Under the pieces are notes generated by a model. The model was not told the origin of the DNA and searched no databases. It saw only the letters and a list, made by a program, of their open reading frames with translations. From Henriciella sp. (lineage in GTDB: Bacteria > Pseudomonadota > Alphaproteobacteria > Caulobacterales > Hyphomonadaceae), in assembly GCA_012960415.1 (NCBI GenBank), contig DUBH01000073.1, positions 1 through 64,000 of the forward strand: a stretch of DNA of 64,000 nt, given 5' to 3'. Position 1 is the first letter of the stretch. Each line of letters begins with the position of its first letter. Shown here piece by piece: positions 29,463 to 37,879 of this stretch. A program made the translations under genes and the position numbers.

Positions 29463-29876
29463 TTAGGAGGCTTTCGCTTTGGAAGCGGCTTCCTTGGTCT
29501 CGGCTTTCGCGGACTGCATGTAACCAGCGAAAGGCTGGAAGCAATCTTTCATCGCCGAGCTGTAGATGTCAGCGAGTTCGCTGATACCATCAAGGTGGGC
29601 CTTCATCGCGGTGCGCATGTAGTTCGACTGGATTTCCAGTGCTTCTTCCATCGAGGTGACACCAGCCAGCGTCTTGCTGGTTTCGACCGTCATGCTCATG
29701 CGGTCCTGGGCCTGACGCATAACGGCGGCGCTAGCGTCTTGGAAGCTTTTCACGGAAGCTTTTGCGCTTTCCGTGCCTGCGGACATCGCGTCCTTGCTCA
29801 TATCGCCAAAAGGGAACGCCTTGACGAACGTTTGCGGGTCGAAAGTGCCAAAAGAGTAGGTATCGGTCTTAGCCAT
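29463..29876 (-). CDS. Phasin family protein
   Basis: 137 aa, mostly amphipathic helix, as in phasins that coat polyhydroxyalkanoate granules or act as granule-associated chaperones. The core KASVKSFQDASAAVMRQAQD and the segment SKTLAGVTSMEEALEIQSNY match the Phasin_2 pattern; the tail is Lys/Ala-rich. The start at 29876 has GAAGGAGA upstream; the longer frame to 29954 has no such site. Strongly expressed single gene by its good ribosome site and terminator. No PHA synthase is in the window. Confidence 0.85.
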   Translation of the reverse strand: MAKTDTYSFGTFDPQTFVKAFPFGDMSKDAMSAGTESAKASVKSFQDASAAVMRQAQDRMSMTVETSKTLAGVTSMEEALEIQSNYMRTAMKAHLDGISELADIYSSAMKDCFQPFAGYMQSAKAETKEAASKAKAS

Positions 29877-29982
29877 GAAGAAATCTCCTTCTATGCCGTG
29901 GTATATAGTCGACCCATTTCGCACTTGCAACATCTTTTTTTGTGCGGTGCACAAAAATTACGCCTGGCACGGGAATTGCGGG

Positions 29983-30008
29983 TTAACAGATCGCGTCATG
30001 CGGTTAAC
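29983..30008. promoter_or_regulatory. Paired TTAAC boxes between phasin and carboxypeptidase genes
   Basis: GGTTAAC occurs at 29981-29987 and again at 30002-30008, 21 bases apart, in the divergent promoter region of the phasin and D,D-carboxypeptidase genes. TTAA half-sites are the core of CtrA boxes in Caulobacterales, but the spacing here is not that of a standard TTAA-N7-TTAA site. Candidate operator only. Confidence 0.25.
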
Positions 30009-30086
30009 GGCTGGATAACTGATTTCTATCATCCTAAGGTCTTCCTCGCAGTGGACGGGGACTGCAACAATTCTCGGAGGGATCAT

Positions 30087-31067
30087 ATGAAGCTCGGTTT
30101 CATTGGACGACTTGCGCGTGTCACATTGGGGGTGCTCGCGATAAGTTTGATGCCCGCCCAGTTCGCGCAGGCTGAGAAATACGCGTCCATCGTCGTCGAT
30201 GCTGATACCCACGAAGTGCTTCATGCGCGCAATGCCGATGCGCTGCGCTATCCGGCCTCTCTCACAAAAGCGATGACACTTTATATGGTGTTCGATGCGC
30301 TCAAGGCAGGCGAGATCACGCTGTCCGAAGAGCTGCCAGTTTCTCGCGCAGCTGCGTCACAGCCACCATCCAATCTGCGCCTGCGCGCTGGCTCGACCAT
30401 CACGGTTCGCGACGCGATCCGCGCGCTGGTCACGAAATCTGCTAATGATGTGGCTGTCGTGATCGCAGAGCGTCTTGGTTCTTCTGAATCCCGCTTCGCT
30501 ACTCTGATGACAGCAAAGGCGCGCTCTTTTGGTATGACCCGCACGACCTTCCGCAATGCGTCCGGCCTGCCAGATGCCGCACAGATGTCGACTGCACGCG
30601 ACATGGCTATTCTCGCAGAGCGCCTCCTCGAGGATCACTCCGGCTACTATCACTATTTCTCCACTGACAGCTTCCAGTGGGGGTCCCAGAAGTTTCCAAA
30701 CCACAATGCGCTGCTTCGCTCGGTCGATGGCGTTGATGGTATTAAGACCGGCTACACCCGCGCATCCGGCTTCAACCTCATGTCGTCTGCCCGCCGTGAC
30801 GGTCGCCGTGTGATCGCCATCATGTTCGGCGGCTCTTCTTCGCTCTCGCGCAACCAGCACGTCTCCGATCTGATCGAGGCGGCTTTCAGCACGTTCGAAA
30901 CGCCGCGCCTGCCAGATACCGCGCTTGCCAGCTATGCGATGAGCAATATTCAGCGCCCCGGCAATATCAACGCCGCGGCCATGCCGATGCTGAACGGTGA
31001 AGTCTTCACCCCAGCCACGATCGGCGAAGGCGACGAGAGCACCCCGCTGCGCGCCGCGCCGCGCTAG
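30087..31067 (+). CDS. D-alanyl-D-alanine carboxypeptidase (S11 family, DacF-like)
   Basis: 326 aa. Penicillin-binding enzyme that trims the terminal D-Ala of peptidoglycan stem peptides in the periplasm. A signal peptide (MKLGFIGRLARVTLGVL...AQA) is followed by the three active-site motifs: SLTK in YPASLTKAMTLYMVFD, SAN in VTKSANDVAVVIAE, and KTG in DGIKTGYTRASGFNLM. No C-terminal PBP5 anchor domain; the tail is Pro/Ala-rich. The ATG at 30087 is chosen for GGAGG upstream and the signal peptide; the open frame back to 29379 crosses the phasin gene. It ends in a strong terminator. Confidence 0.9.
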   Translation: MKLGFIGRLARVTLGVLAISLMPAQFAQAEKYASIVVDADTHEVLHARNADALRYPASLTKAMTLYMVFDALKAGEITLSEELPVSRAAASQPPSNLRLRAGSTITVRDAIRALVTKSANDVAVVIAERLGSSESRFATLMTAKARSFGMTRTTFRNASGLPDAAQMSTARDMAILAERLLEDHSGYYHYFSTDSFQWGSQKFPNHNALLRSVDGVDGIKTGYTRASGFNLMSSARRDGRRVIAIMFGGSSSLSRNQHVSDLIEAAFSTFETPRLPDTALASYAMSNIQRPGNINAAAMPMLNGEVFTPATIGEGDESTPLRAAPR

Positions 31068-31109
31068 GGCCGCGCCCCCCCCCCGTTCAGGTTTTGTAGA
31101 GTTCAGTAA

Positions 31110-31148
31110 AAAGCCCCGGCCGATCATTTCGGCCGGGGCTTTGTTTTT
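31110..31148 (+). terminator. Strong intrinsic terminator after the D,D-carboxypeptidase gene
   Basis: AAAGCCCCGGCC (31110-31121) pairs with GGCCGGGGCTTT (31131-31142), a perfect 12-bp stem with a 9-base loop followed by GTTTTT. It can also serve the opposing mipZ gene, whose stop is at 31163. Confidence 0.9.
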
Positions 31149-31162
31149 CACTCAGCGCTTTC

Positions 31163-32059
31163 TCAGATGACGAGATCGGCGTCTGCAAGCTCAGGCAGTT
31201 TCAACATCAGGACCAGTTCGCGTAGCTCCTGGCGGGCCGCGACGTGGCTCATCGTGAAAGCGAAGTTCGACCCCTTCTCGGTCAGATCCAGCAGGGTGAG
31301 GCCTGCAGGGAAAAGTTCGCGATAGATAACCCGCTCGGACAGGCCCGGCGCAATACGGAAGCCAACCCGCTTGGACAGATTGTCCATGGCTTCGCCGACC
31401 TTTTGCTTGTTGCGCGCTTCGAGCGGTGAGGTGCGGTTGCGCATGACGATCCAGTCGACCGGGCGCTTGCCCGCCATGGCGCGCGCCTTGCGGCAGGACC
31501 AGACCATCTCTGAATAGAAGCTCGGGCGCAGGACCTGCAGCGTCTGCGGGTTCACATCGCCTAGAAGGTCGAAGTCCACAAAGCTGTCATTGAGCGGTGT
31601 GATCAGCGTGTCAGCTTTCTCGTGCGCAAGGCGCGACAGGAAAGTGTCGCTGCCGGGCGCATCGATAATAATGACATCGCACACCGTCGCGAGGCGCTCG
31701 AGCGCGTCTTCAAGTCGGCTGGCCTCCTCGGCTTCGGCTTCGTCCAGGCTTCGCAACATGCTCGCATCCACGCGGATCATATCCGGCATGGGAAGCCTCG
31801 AACTTGTTGTCTCTATCCAGCGATAACGATTTTCGAGATAGCGGGTGAATGAGCGCTGGCGCACATCCAGGTCGATCGCGCCAACCCGTTTGCCCTGACG
31901 CAGCAGAGCAATGCAAAGGTGCATCGCGACGGTGGATTTGCCTGCGCCACCTTTCTCATTGCCGATCGTGATGATGCGGCAGGGACGTGACGGCGCATCC
32001 TTCGTGCGCGCGCCATCCTCATGCGCGGATCCAATGGACCCGAAGCCATCAGCAGCCAT
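31163..32059 (-). CDS. mipZ: Division-site positioning ATPase MipZ
   Basis: 298 aa. ParA/MinD-type P-loop ATPase that forms gradients from the poles with ParB and blocks FtsZ polymerisation away from midcell in Caulobacter-type bacteria. Seen: Walker A GNEKGGAGKST (residues 33-43), IDLDVRQRSFTRYLENR, IIIDAPGSD, the MipZ-specific stretches TPLNDSFVDFDLLG and VGFRIAPGLSERVIYRELFP followed by GLTLLDL, and HVAARQELREL near the end. The start at 32057-32059 has GGAAGGGG upstream; a TTG 24 bases earlier is less likely. A 26-residue N-terminal lead before the P-loop domain is longer than in Caulobacter. No parA/parB nearby. Confidence 0.9.
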   Translation of the reverse strand: MAADGFGSIGSAHEDGARTKDAPSRPCRIITIGNEKGGAGKSTVAMHLCIALLRQGKRVGAIDLDVRQRSFTRYLENRYRWIETTSSRLPMPDMIRVDASMLRSLDEAEAEEASRLEDALERLATVCDVIIIDAPGSDTFLSRLAHEKADTLITPLNDSFVDFDLLGDVNPQTLQVLRPSFYSEMVWSCRKARAMAGKRPVDWIVMRNRTSPLEARNKQKVGEAMDNLSKRVGFRIAPGLSERVIYRELFPAGLTLLDLTEKGSNFAFTMSHVAARQELRELVLMLKLPELADADLVI

Positions 32060-32112
32060 TACAGCCCCTTCCAGATTGCCCAATTGTATCTGATCGCCGA
32101 AGACGCAGCCTG

Positions 32113-32526
32113 TCAGGCAGGCGCGAGACCGGCAGATCGGTCAAACAGAAGATTGTCCAGCCATGTCGGCTCGCTGCGTTCTGGACGGTAGGCTGTCGGT
32201 CGGTCAAACAGCGCATCATCGAACATGACATCATCCTCAAGACCGCAATGGTCGGAGAACTCAACCCGGTAATGGGATGGGCGCACTTCGATGATTGGTG
32301 CTGCGTTTGCGATATCCACAAGACAGTTACGGAGCCTGCAGAGCGAAGCAGTCAGACGTGAAAACACGTCCGTCTTGCCGACAACAGGGCGCTCGTCTTC
32401 AAAAAGCCAGTCGTCATGACCGTGGCTCGTGCTCATGGAAGGCCTGCGTTCACCAAGGTTGACCAGCGGTCTTTTTAGTTTGAACGGCAGGGCCGCGCGG
32501 GCCAGAAACGTTTGCAAGAGAGACAT
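32113..32526 (-). CDS. Hypothetical protein
   Basis: 137 aa; I do not recognise a family. Starts MSLLQTFLARAALPFKLKRP; a middle part SHGHDDWLFEDERPVVGKTDVFSRL leads to a Cys/Leu-rich helix (SLCRLRNCLVDIANA), then two repeats of an acidic D-x-LF-DR pattern: DDALFDRPTAY and DNLLFDRSAG. No signal peptide or clear membrane segment. ATGs at 32541 (MRKSDMSLL) and 32526 are both possible. It lies upstream of mipZ on the same strand (53 bases) and is divergent from panC. Confidence 0.5.
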   Translation of the reverse strand: MSLLQTFLARAALPFKLKRPLVNLGERRPSMSTSHGHDDWLFEDERPVVGKTDVFSRLTASLCRLRNCLVDIANAAPIIEVRPSHYRVEFSDHCGLEDDVMFDDALFDRPTAYRPERSEPTWLDNLLFDRSAGLAPA

Positions 32527-32566
32527 ATCGGACTTTCTCATAAAGTGAACAAATCGGCCTAATTGG

Positions 32567-32581
32567 TTAATACCTCGTTGA
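32567..32581. promoter_or_regulatory. TTAA-N7-TTGA element in the divergent panC promoter region
   Basis: TTAA at 32567-32570, seven bases, then TTGA at 32578-32581. This is one base off the CtrA consensus TTAA-N7-TTAA and sits between panC and the hypothetical gene that leads to mipZ. Single near-matches are expected by chance, so confidence is low. Confidence 0.25.
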
Positions 32582-32609
32582 GGAAACCAGAATTCGGAGA
32601 CTTCTCCAA

Positions 32610-33473
32610 GTGAGCATGCAGCAGGCAAAGATTGTCAGGACTCGCGCGGATTTGCAGCGTGAGATTTCAGCGGTCCACAAGTCAGGACAGCGTGTGGGTT
32701 TCGTTCCGACCATGGGTGCCCTGCATGACGGTCACATCTCATTGGTGACGAAAGCAAGGGAAAACGCCGAATTCGTTGTGGCCAGCATTTTCGTCAATCC
32801 GACCCAGTTTGCGCCGGGCGAAGACCTCGACCGGTATCCCCGCAACGAAGAGGGTGATGTTGCCCGGTTGAGCGGAGCCGGCTGCCATCTCGTCTATTGC
32901 CCAAGTGTTGAGGAGATGTACCCCGAAGGCTCCCTTACCAATGTCCGGGTCGAGGAGATGTCCGACCTGCTGGACGGGATCTACCGCCCGCACTTCTTCT
33001 ATGGCGTTGCGACAGTGGTGGCGCGGCTCTTCATCCATGTCCGCCCGGACGTCGCTGTCTTCGGCGAGAAAGACTATCAGCAGCTCCAGATCATCAAGCG
33101 GATGGTACGCGATCTTGGCTTTGCGATCGAGATTATCGGCGGCACGACCTGGCGCGACGAAGATGGCCTCGCACAGTCTTCCCGCAACGCCTATCTCAGT
33201 GAGGAAGAGCGCCGCCGCGCCAATGGCATCTTCTCGGCGCTACATCGTGCGGCCTGTCGGCTCCGGATTGGATGTCCTGTTGAGGACGCCATGAAAGAAG
33301 CCCGCGGCACCATTCTGGCGGCGGGCTTCTCGAAACTGGATTATGTCAGTGCAGTCGATCCGGCGACGCTTCAGGATTTGCCGGATGGACCGCTGCAAGC
33401 CGGACAGGACTGCCGTCTGCTGGCTGCCGCCTGGATGGGATCAACCCGCCTGATCGACAACATCGGCGTGTGA
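32610..33473 (+). CDS. panC: Pantoate-beta-alanine ligase (pantothenate synthetase) PanC
   Basis: 287 aa. Joins pantoate and beta-alanine with ATP to make pantothenate, the precursor of CoA. Signatures: FVPTMGALHDGHISLV with the ATP-binding HDGH, SIFVNPTQFAPGEDLDRYPR, the FFYGVATVVARLF segment, FGEKDYQQLQIIKRM, and DGLAQSSRNAYLSEEE with the KMSKS-like loop. GTG start at 32610 is favoured by GGAG ten bases upstream; an ATG two codons later lacks this spacing. Its stop is five bases from the end of the convergent YkuD gene. Confidence 0.95.
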   Translation: MSMQQAKIVRTRADLQREISAVHKSGQRVGFVPTMGALHDGHISLVTKARENAEFVVASIFVNPTQFAPGEDLDRYPRNEEGDVARLSGAGCHLVYCPSVEEMYPEGSLTNVRVEEMSDLLDGIYRPHFFYGVATVVARLFIHVRPDVAVFGEKDYQQLQIIKRMVRDLGFAIEIIGGTTWRDEDGLAQSSRNAYLSEEERRRANGIFSALHRAACRLRIGCPVEDAMKEARGTILAAGFSKLDYVSAVDPATLQDLPDGPLQAGQDCRLLAAAWMGSTRLIDNIGV

Positions 33474-33477
33474 TCGC

Positions 33478-34110
33478 TTAGCGTGAACCTCTGGACTTGC
33501 CGGCGCTCGCGAACTGCTGGTTCGGAGCATCGCCGCGCACATAGATCAGGACACCATTTGCAATCTCGGGAATGAGCCTTTCAGCAACGGCACGTTCGAG
33601 GGCAGGGCAGCCCCAGCTACGGCCCATCTTGGTGCGCGTTGGCGTCACATAGTCAGCGCCATGGATCACGATCGCACGCTCACGGGCCCGCGAATTTTCT
33701 TTGTCGAGCCCATCGAGGCGCAGCGACAGGCCATGCTTGCCGTAATATGTTTCGGCCGTCACATAGGTGCCAAGAGACGTCATCTTCGAGCCGCTGACAT
33801 TGGAGAACGCATCGGCGATGCCGTCATGATCCAGGTCCGAATTGCGCCCGTGTGAAACGAGGAAGCTTTCGGTCTGCATGGTGTTCATGTCTACCAGGAA
33901 GAAACGCGGCTCGCTTGAATGGCGGCTATAGTCGATGACGATCATCATGTCGTCATTCTTGACCTGTTCGTGATGGAACGCCTTGGCTGCAAGGGCTTCG
34001 CCCCAGAGGTCGGCGCCCATGGCCTCGTCAGCGGCTTTTGCTGTCGCAAAGTTCACCGGCAGGATGCTTGTGAGGAGTGAAACCAGAAAGATACGTGCGA
34101 TATTGATCAT
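33478..34110 (-). CDS. Murein L,D-transpeptidase catalytic-domain protein (YkuD_2 type)
   Basis: 210 aa with a signal peptide (MINIARIFLVSLLTSILPVNFATAKA). The core matches the YkuD_2 group: VIDYSRHSSEPRFFLVDMN, SHGRNSDLDHDGIADAFSN, TSLGTYVTAETYYGKHGLSLRLDGLD, and the active site IHGADYVTP...GRSWGCPALE with the catalytic Cys in SWGCPAL and its His. It should act on peptidoglycan in the periplasm; the precise reaction of this subgroup is not settled. The DLDHDGIAD stretch has the spacing of a calcium-binding loop. Confidence 0.85.
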   Translation of the reverse strand: MINIARIFLVSLLTSILPVNFATAKAADEAMGADLWGEALAAKAFHHEQVKNDDMMIVIDYSRHSSEPRFFLVDMNTMQTESFLVSHGRNSDLDHDGIADAFSNVSGSKMTSLGTYVTAETYYGKHGLSLRLDGLDKENSRARERAIVIHGADYVTPTRTKMGRSWGCPALERAVAERLIPEIANGVLIYVRGDAPNQQFASAGKSRGSR

Positions 34111-34194
34111 GGTTCCAACATCGCAGAAAAAAATGTCACGAAAAAGACGAGTTCCATTACATCTGCAACAGGAACTGCAGTTTCCGCCTCGTCG

Positions 34195-34896
34195 TCAGCC
34201 GTTCGTTGAGCCTGCAGCGGCAACAACGGCGGTGGAAGCAGCGATAGAGACAATCACCGCATCAATGGCCTGCATCGCCGCTTTTGTCGGGCCGATTGCG
34301 CCTTTTGCAATCTCCTTGATGCGCTTCTTGTGCATTTTCAGCAGCGACTTGTCGACATTCTTGCTGAGCAGACCCGTCTTGTCGCCAAGGGCGATCACCA
34401 CGCAGTCCTGAGGCTCAAGATCTACCTCGCCGGCAATCGCTTTCGATAGATGAGCGATGAGTTCGGCTTCCGGTGCTCCATTCGCTTCTGGATAGTTCTT
34501 CCAGCTGAACACCAGGAATGACCTGTCTTTTTCGTAGAGAACGCCCTTGCGGACGAGGGATCGTGCCTGCTCGCGCATCAGCTTCGACTTGTTTGCAAGG
34601 CTGGTTACGTAGCGGCTTGCCGGTTTTCCCGATCCCTTCGCGCGCATGGCTTCAAGGCACGCATCCAGAAATGCATCGCCCGCCGGTTTGCCTTCAACGA
34701 TGTTGAGGTGCTTCGGCCTGTCTTCGTCCTGTACCACGCATCCGCGCAGCATCATCTCGGCAAGGGCCCCGCCAGCAATGGCGAATTCAACGAAGGACCC
34801 CTGCTTCTGCCCGGTGTCGTCCTTGCGTGACAAGAGCAGCAGGCTCTCTGGAATTGTGAGTGACACGTCAGCGCTCCTCGTCTTCAGTCTCGTCAT
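34195..34896 (-). CDS. GPP34 (GOLPH3/Vps74-like) family protein
   Basis: 233 aa. Opens with SLTIPESLLLLSRKDDTGQ and continues FVEFAIAGGALAEMMLRGCV, the pattern of the GPP34 domain known from eukaryotic GOLPH3/Vps74, which binds phosphatidylinositol 4-phosphate. Further helices include SKLMREQARSLVRKGVLYEKD and a DKTGLLSKNVDKSLL stretch with many Lys. The C terminus is hydrophobic (AMQAIDAVIVSIAASTAVVAAAG) and could insert in the membrane. Bacterial members are mostly of unknown function. It is flanked by the YkuD gene and cysH on the same strand with its own spacer on both sides. Confidence 0.8.
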   Translation of the reverse strand: MTRLKTRSADVSLTIPESLLLLSRKDDTGQKQGSFVEFAIAGGALAEMMLRGCVVQDEDRPKHLNIVEGKPAGDAFLDACLEAMRAKGSGKPASRYVTSLANKSKLMREQARSLVRKGVLYEKDRSFLVFSWKNYPEANGAPEAELIAHLSKAIAGEVDLEPQDCVVIALGDKTGLLSKNVDKSLLKMHKKRIKEIAKGAIGPTKAAMQAIDAVIVSIAASTAVVAAAGSTNG

Positions 34897-34953
34897 TTCA
34901 AGACTTGAAGATAAGCAGAACCATATCGATTTTCAATAATAATCCGAGCTGGA

Positions 34954-35697
34954 TCAAAAGACGCGCGGACGCTCAGCCTTTTCGACGTGCAGGCCGCATT
35001 CGGTCTTCGCCATACCGGCCCAGCGGCCAGAGCGGATATCAGACGGATCTTCTGCAGGACGCGTGCAAGGCCAGCAGCCAATCGACGGATAGCCCTGCGA
35101 CACCAGCGGGTGCTTCGGCAGGTTGCGCTGCATGAAATAGCGGTCGACATCTTCCTGCGTCCAGCTTGCCAGCGGGTTCACCTTGTAGCGGCCATTGGCA
35201 TGCTCAAACACAGGCAGGCTCATACGGGCACCGCCATGAAAGCGCTTCCGGCCGGTGATCCAGGCATCGAATCCTTCGAGCGCAGGCTCAAGCGGGCGCA
35301 CCTTGCGCAGCGAACAGCAAGCGTCCGGGTCCGTCTGCCAGAGGCGGTCCTTAGGGTCGATGATCTTGCGCTCGGTCTCGTTCGGCTTGATTTCCTGCAC
35401 ATTGGTCAGGCCCAGCCGGTCGATCAGCTCATCCTTATAGTCCAGCGTCTGCGGAAAATGCAGGCCGGTCTCGAGGAACACCACCGGGAAATCCGGATCG
35501 ACATCGGCGATGAGCGACAGCATCACAGCACTTTCAGCGCCGAAACTCGACACATAGGTCAGCTTGCCCGCCCACTCGCGCACCAGCGAGGTGCGCAGGA
35601 TCGTGGTTGCAGACGCGTGACGCAGCTCACCATTGAGGCGGGCGAGCCGCTCCTCAACGGGCTGTCTCAGACGTGTCTGATAATCGGCATATGGCAT
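34954..35697 (-). CDS. cysH: Assimilatory adenylyl-sulfate (APS) reductase CysH
   Basis: 247 aa. Reduces activated sulfate to sulfite. PP-loop start SSFGAESAVMLSLIADVD; Cys pairs CC (127-128 in DACCSLRKVRPL) and CxxC (208/211 in GCWPCTRP) indicate a [4Fe-4S] enzyme, and hence APS rather than PAPS as substrate. The catalytic Cys is in ECGLH near the C terminus (235). The ATG at 35695-35697 follows the DUF934 stop by 10 bases; a longer frame would overlap that gene. Last gene of the sulfate operon that begins with cysG at 40203. Confidence 0.93.
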   Translation of the reverse strand: MPYADYQTRLRQPVEERLARLNGELRHASATTILRTSLVREWAGKLTYVSSFGAESAVMLSLIADVDPDFPVVFLETGLHFPQTLDYKDELIDRLGLTNVQEIKPNETERKIIDPKDRLWQTDPDACCSLRKVRPLEPALEGFDAWITGRKRFHGGARMSLPVFEHANGRYKVNPLASWTQEDVDRYFMQRNLPKHPLVSQGYPSIGCWPCTRPAEDPSDIRSGRWAGMAKTECGLHVEKAERPRVF

Positions 35698-35707
35698 AAA
35701 AGCGCCT

Positions 35708-36199
35708 TTAATCCTTTCCGTGCCGGCGGCGGAAAACGGGAACACGTTCATCCGCTGCTGGCTGATAGACGGCTGAAAACTCTTCCAGCGCCTCTATGAC
35801 GGAAGGTAGTTCGGCCCTCTCGGTCTCAAAAGCATCGAACCCTGAACGGTTCATATAGAGAATCTGATCTCGCAAGACGTGGCCGACCGCGCGAAGCTCT
35901 CCTTCATAGCCGAGCCGGCGGCGCAGGAGCTGGGCCTGCGAATAGCCGCGCCCATCGGTATATCTGGGAAAATCGACTTCGATCAGTGCCAGACGGTCGA
36001 GAAATTCCTCAAGCTCATGCGGGTCATCGGCAGGCTCCAGGCGCACGCCGATTTCAGTATTTCTCGCAAGAAGAAGCTCCGTCTCGCTGCGAAAGCGGCC
36101 GAGTGAAACCGTGATGCACCCGCCGGGTGAGAGATCCGCATCGTCGGGCACATAGGCCCAGATATCGTCGACTTCGCGGCGGTCCTTGATAAGTGGCAT
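35708..36199 (-). CDS. DUF934 protein of the sulfite reduction operon
   Basis: 163 aa. DUF934 family: MPLIKDRREVDDIWAYV at the start, GVRLEPADDPHELEEFLDRL, then the strongly conserved EVDFPRYTDGRGYSQAQLLRRRLGYEGELRA and HVLRDQILYMNRSGFDAFE. These genes nearly always sit beside cysI and cysH and are thought to assist sulfite reduction, possibly with electron supply, although the biochemistry is not settled. Twenty-one bases separate it from the cysI stop, ten from the cysH start. Confidence 0.88.
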   Translation of the reverse strand: MPLIKDRREVDDIWAYVPDDADLSPGGCITVSLGRFRSETELLLARNTEIGVRLEPADDPHELEEFLDRLALIEVDFPRYTDGRGYSQAQLLRRRLGYEGELRAVGHVLRDQILYMNRSGFDAFETERAELPSVIEALEEFSAVYQPAADERVPVFRRRHGKD

Positions 36200-36220
36200 G
36201 TAAGTGTCGTCCTTGTCTCT

Positions 36221-37879
36221 CTACGCGTCGGCGTAGATGGCGTCCTTGAAAGGCTCCATGCCTTCGCGCTCGAACGTTTCGATGAAAGTCTCGTCCTTGC
36301 TGGAGCGAAGTTCGCGGTAACGGTCGACAAGCCGCTTCAGCGCCACGGGGACATCGTCGGCCTTCAGACCCGGCCCGGCCATCTGACCGATAGCGGCCTT
36401 CTCGTCAGCGCGCCCACCCAGCGTGATCTGGTAGTATTCCTCACCTTTCCGGTCGACGCCCAGAATGCCGACATGGCCAACATGATGGTGACCACACGCA
36501 TTGATACAGCCGGAAATATTGATGTGAAACTTGCCGATATCGGCCTGGTCATCGGGGTCGCTGAACGCTTCCTGGATAGCCATGCCAACCGGGATAGAGC
36601 GCGCATTGGCGAGGTTGCAGTAATCGAGCCCCGGGCAGACGATCATGTCCGAGATGAGCCCTTCATTCGGCGTGGCCAGACCCGCCGCATCCAGCTTTCG
36701 ATAGAGCTCATACACATCATCCAGCGCGACATGCGGCAGGACAACGTTCTGGGCATGGCTGACGCGGATATCGTCATGGCCAAACTGCTCGGCCATGTCG
36801 GCCATCACATCCATCTGGTCATCTGTGGCGTCGCCGGCTGCGACGCCCATCGGCTTCAGGCTGACCGTGACAGTCGTATAGCCTTCCACCTTGTGGGGGT
36901 GCAGGTTCGCCCGCGTCCAGCGCGCAAAGGCGGCGTCAGCGGCCTTTGCCTTTTCGAAGCTTTCGGAATTTGCCGCCTTCGGCGCCAGCTTCGGTGGCTC
37001 GAAATAGGCGTGGATGCGGTCGATTTCTTCTTGGGGCAGGGCGATCTTCTCAGCCGTCCGCTGGGCCGCGAACTCATCCTCGACCAGCTTGCGAAATTCC
37101 TCTTCGCCCGTTTCGGACACGAGGATCTTGATGCGCGCCTTGTACTTGTTATCGCGGCGGCCAAAGCGGTTATAGACCCGCATGATGGCTTCCAGATAAT
37201 CGAGCAGTTCGCTTTCCGGCACGAAATCAGAAACCTTCGCGGCAATATGCGGCGTACGCCCCTGTCCGCCGCCGACATGGACTTCAAAGCCGACCTCGCC
37301 GTCCTTGCGGCGCATGTTCAGGCCAATATCGTGCACCTTGATCGCCGCGCGGTCATGCTCAGCCGCCGTCACGGCGATCTTGAACTTGCGTGGCAGGAAG
37401 GCGAATTCCGGATGGAAGGTCGACCATTGACGGATGATCTCGCACCAAGGCCGCGGGTCCATTACCTCATCCTTCGTCGCCCCTGCATAATGGTCGCTTG
37501 TCACGTTCCGGATGCAGTTGCCTGAGGTCTGGATGGCATGCATCTCGACCTCTGCCAGATCAGCCAGCACATCGGGAATATCCTTCAGTGCCACCCAGTT
37601 GAACTGGATGTTCTGGCGTGTCGTGAAGTGGCCATAACCGCGGTCATACTTGCGGGCAATCTCGGCCAGCGCGCGCATCTGGCGCGGATTGAGCTGGCCA
37701 TAGGGAATAGCGATCCGCAGCATATAGGCGTGCAGCTGAAGATAGACGCCATTCTGCAGGCGCAGCGGTTTGAACTCGTCTTCCTTCAGTTCGCCAGACA
37801 GGCGGCGGGCCACCTGTCCGCGAAATTGCTCGACCCGTTCCTTTACGATCCGGGTGTCGAATTCATCATACCTGTACAT
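36221..37879 (-). CDS. cysI: Sulfite reductase hemoprotein (nitrite/sulfite reductase) CysI
   Basis: 552 aa. Siroheme-[4Fe-4S] enzyme reducing sulfite to sulfide. Two repeats of the nitrite/sulfite reductase fold are seen: GQLNPRQMRALAEIARKYDRG and FTTRQNIQFNWV in the first, VSHAQNVVLPHVALDDV in the second; the cluster Cys lie in CPGLDYCNLANAR and GCINACGHHHVGHVG. TSGNCIRNVTSDHYAG belongs to the substrate side. No cysJ flavoprotein is present, so ferredoxin or DUF934 partners are likely donors. The ATG at 37877-37879 overlaps the GST gene end by 14 bases. Confidence 0.92.
   Translation of the reverse strand: MYRYDEFDTRIVKERVEQFRGQVARRLSGELKEDEFKPLRLQNGVYLQLHAYMLRIAIPYGQLNPRQMRALAEIARKYDRGYGHFTTRQNIQFNWVALKDIPDVLADLAEVEMHAIQTSGNCIRNVTSDHYAGATKDEVMDPRPWCEIIRQWSTFHPEFAFLPRKFKIAVTAAEHDRAAIKVHDIGLNMRRKDGEVGFEVHVGGGQGRTPHIAAKVSDFVPESELLDYLEAIMRVYNRFGRRDNKYKARIKILVSETGEEEFRKLVEDEFAAQRTAEKIALPQEEIDRIHAYFEPPKLAPKAANSESFEKAKAADAAFARWTRANLHPHKVEGYTTVTVSLKPMGVAAGDATDDQMDVMADMAEQFGHDDIRVSHAQNVVLPHVALDDVYELYRKLDAAGLATPNEGLISDMIVCPGLDYCNLANARSIPVGMAIQEAFSDPDDQADIGKFHINISGCINACGHHHVGHVGILGVDRKGEEYYQITLGGRADEKAAIGQMAGPGLKADDVPVALKRLVDRYRELRSSKDETFIETFEREGMEPFKDAIYADA

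Noticed and set aside
29379..30086. Upstream extension of the D,D-carboxypeptidase frame
   Set aside because: Crosses the phasin gene and its promoter; a signal peptide and ribosome site start at 30087.
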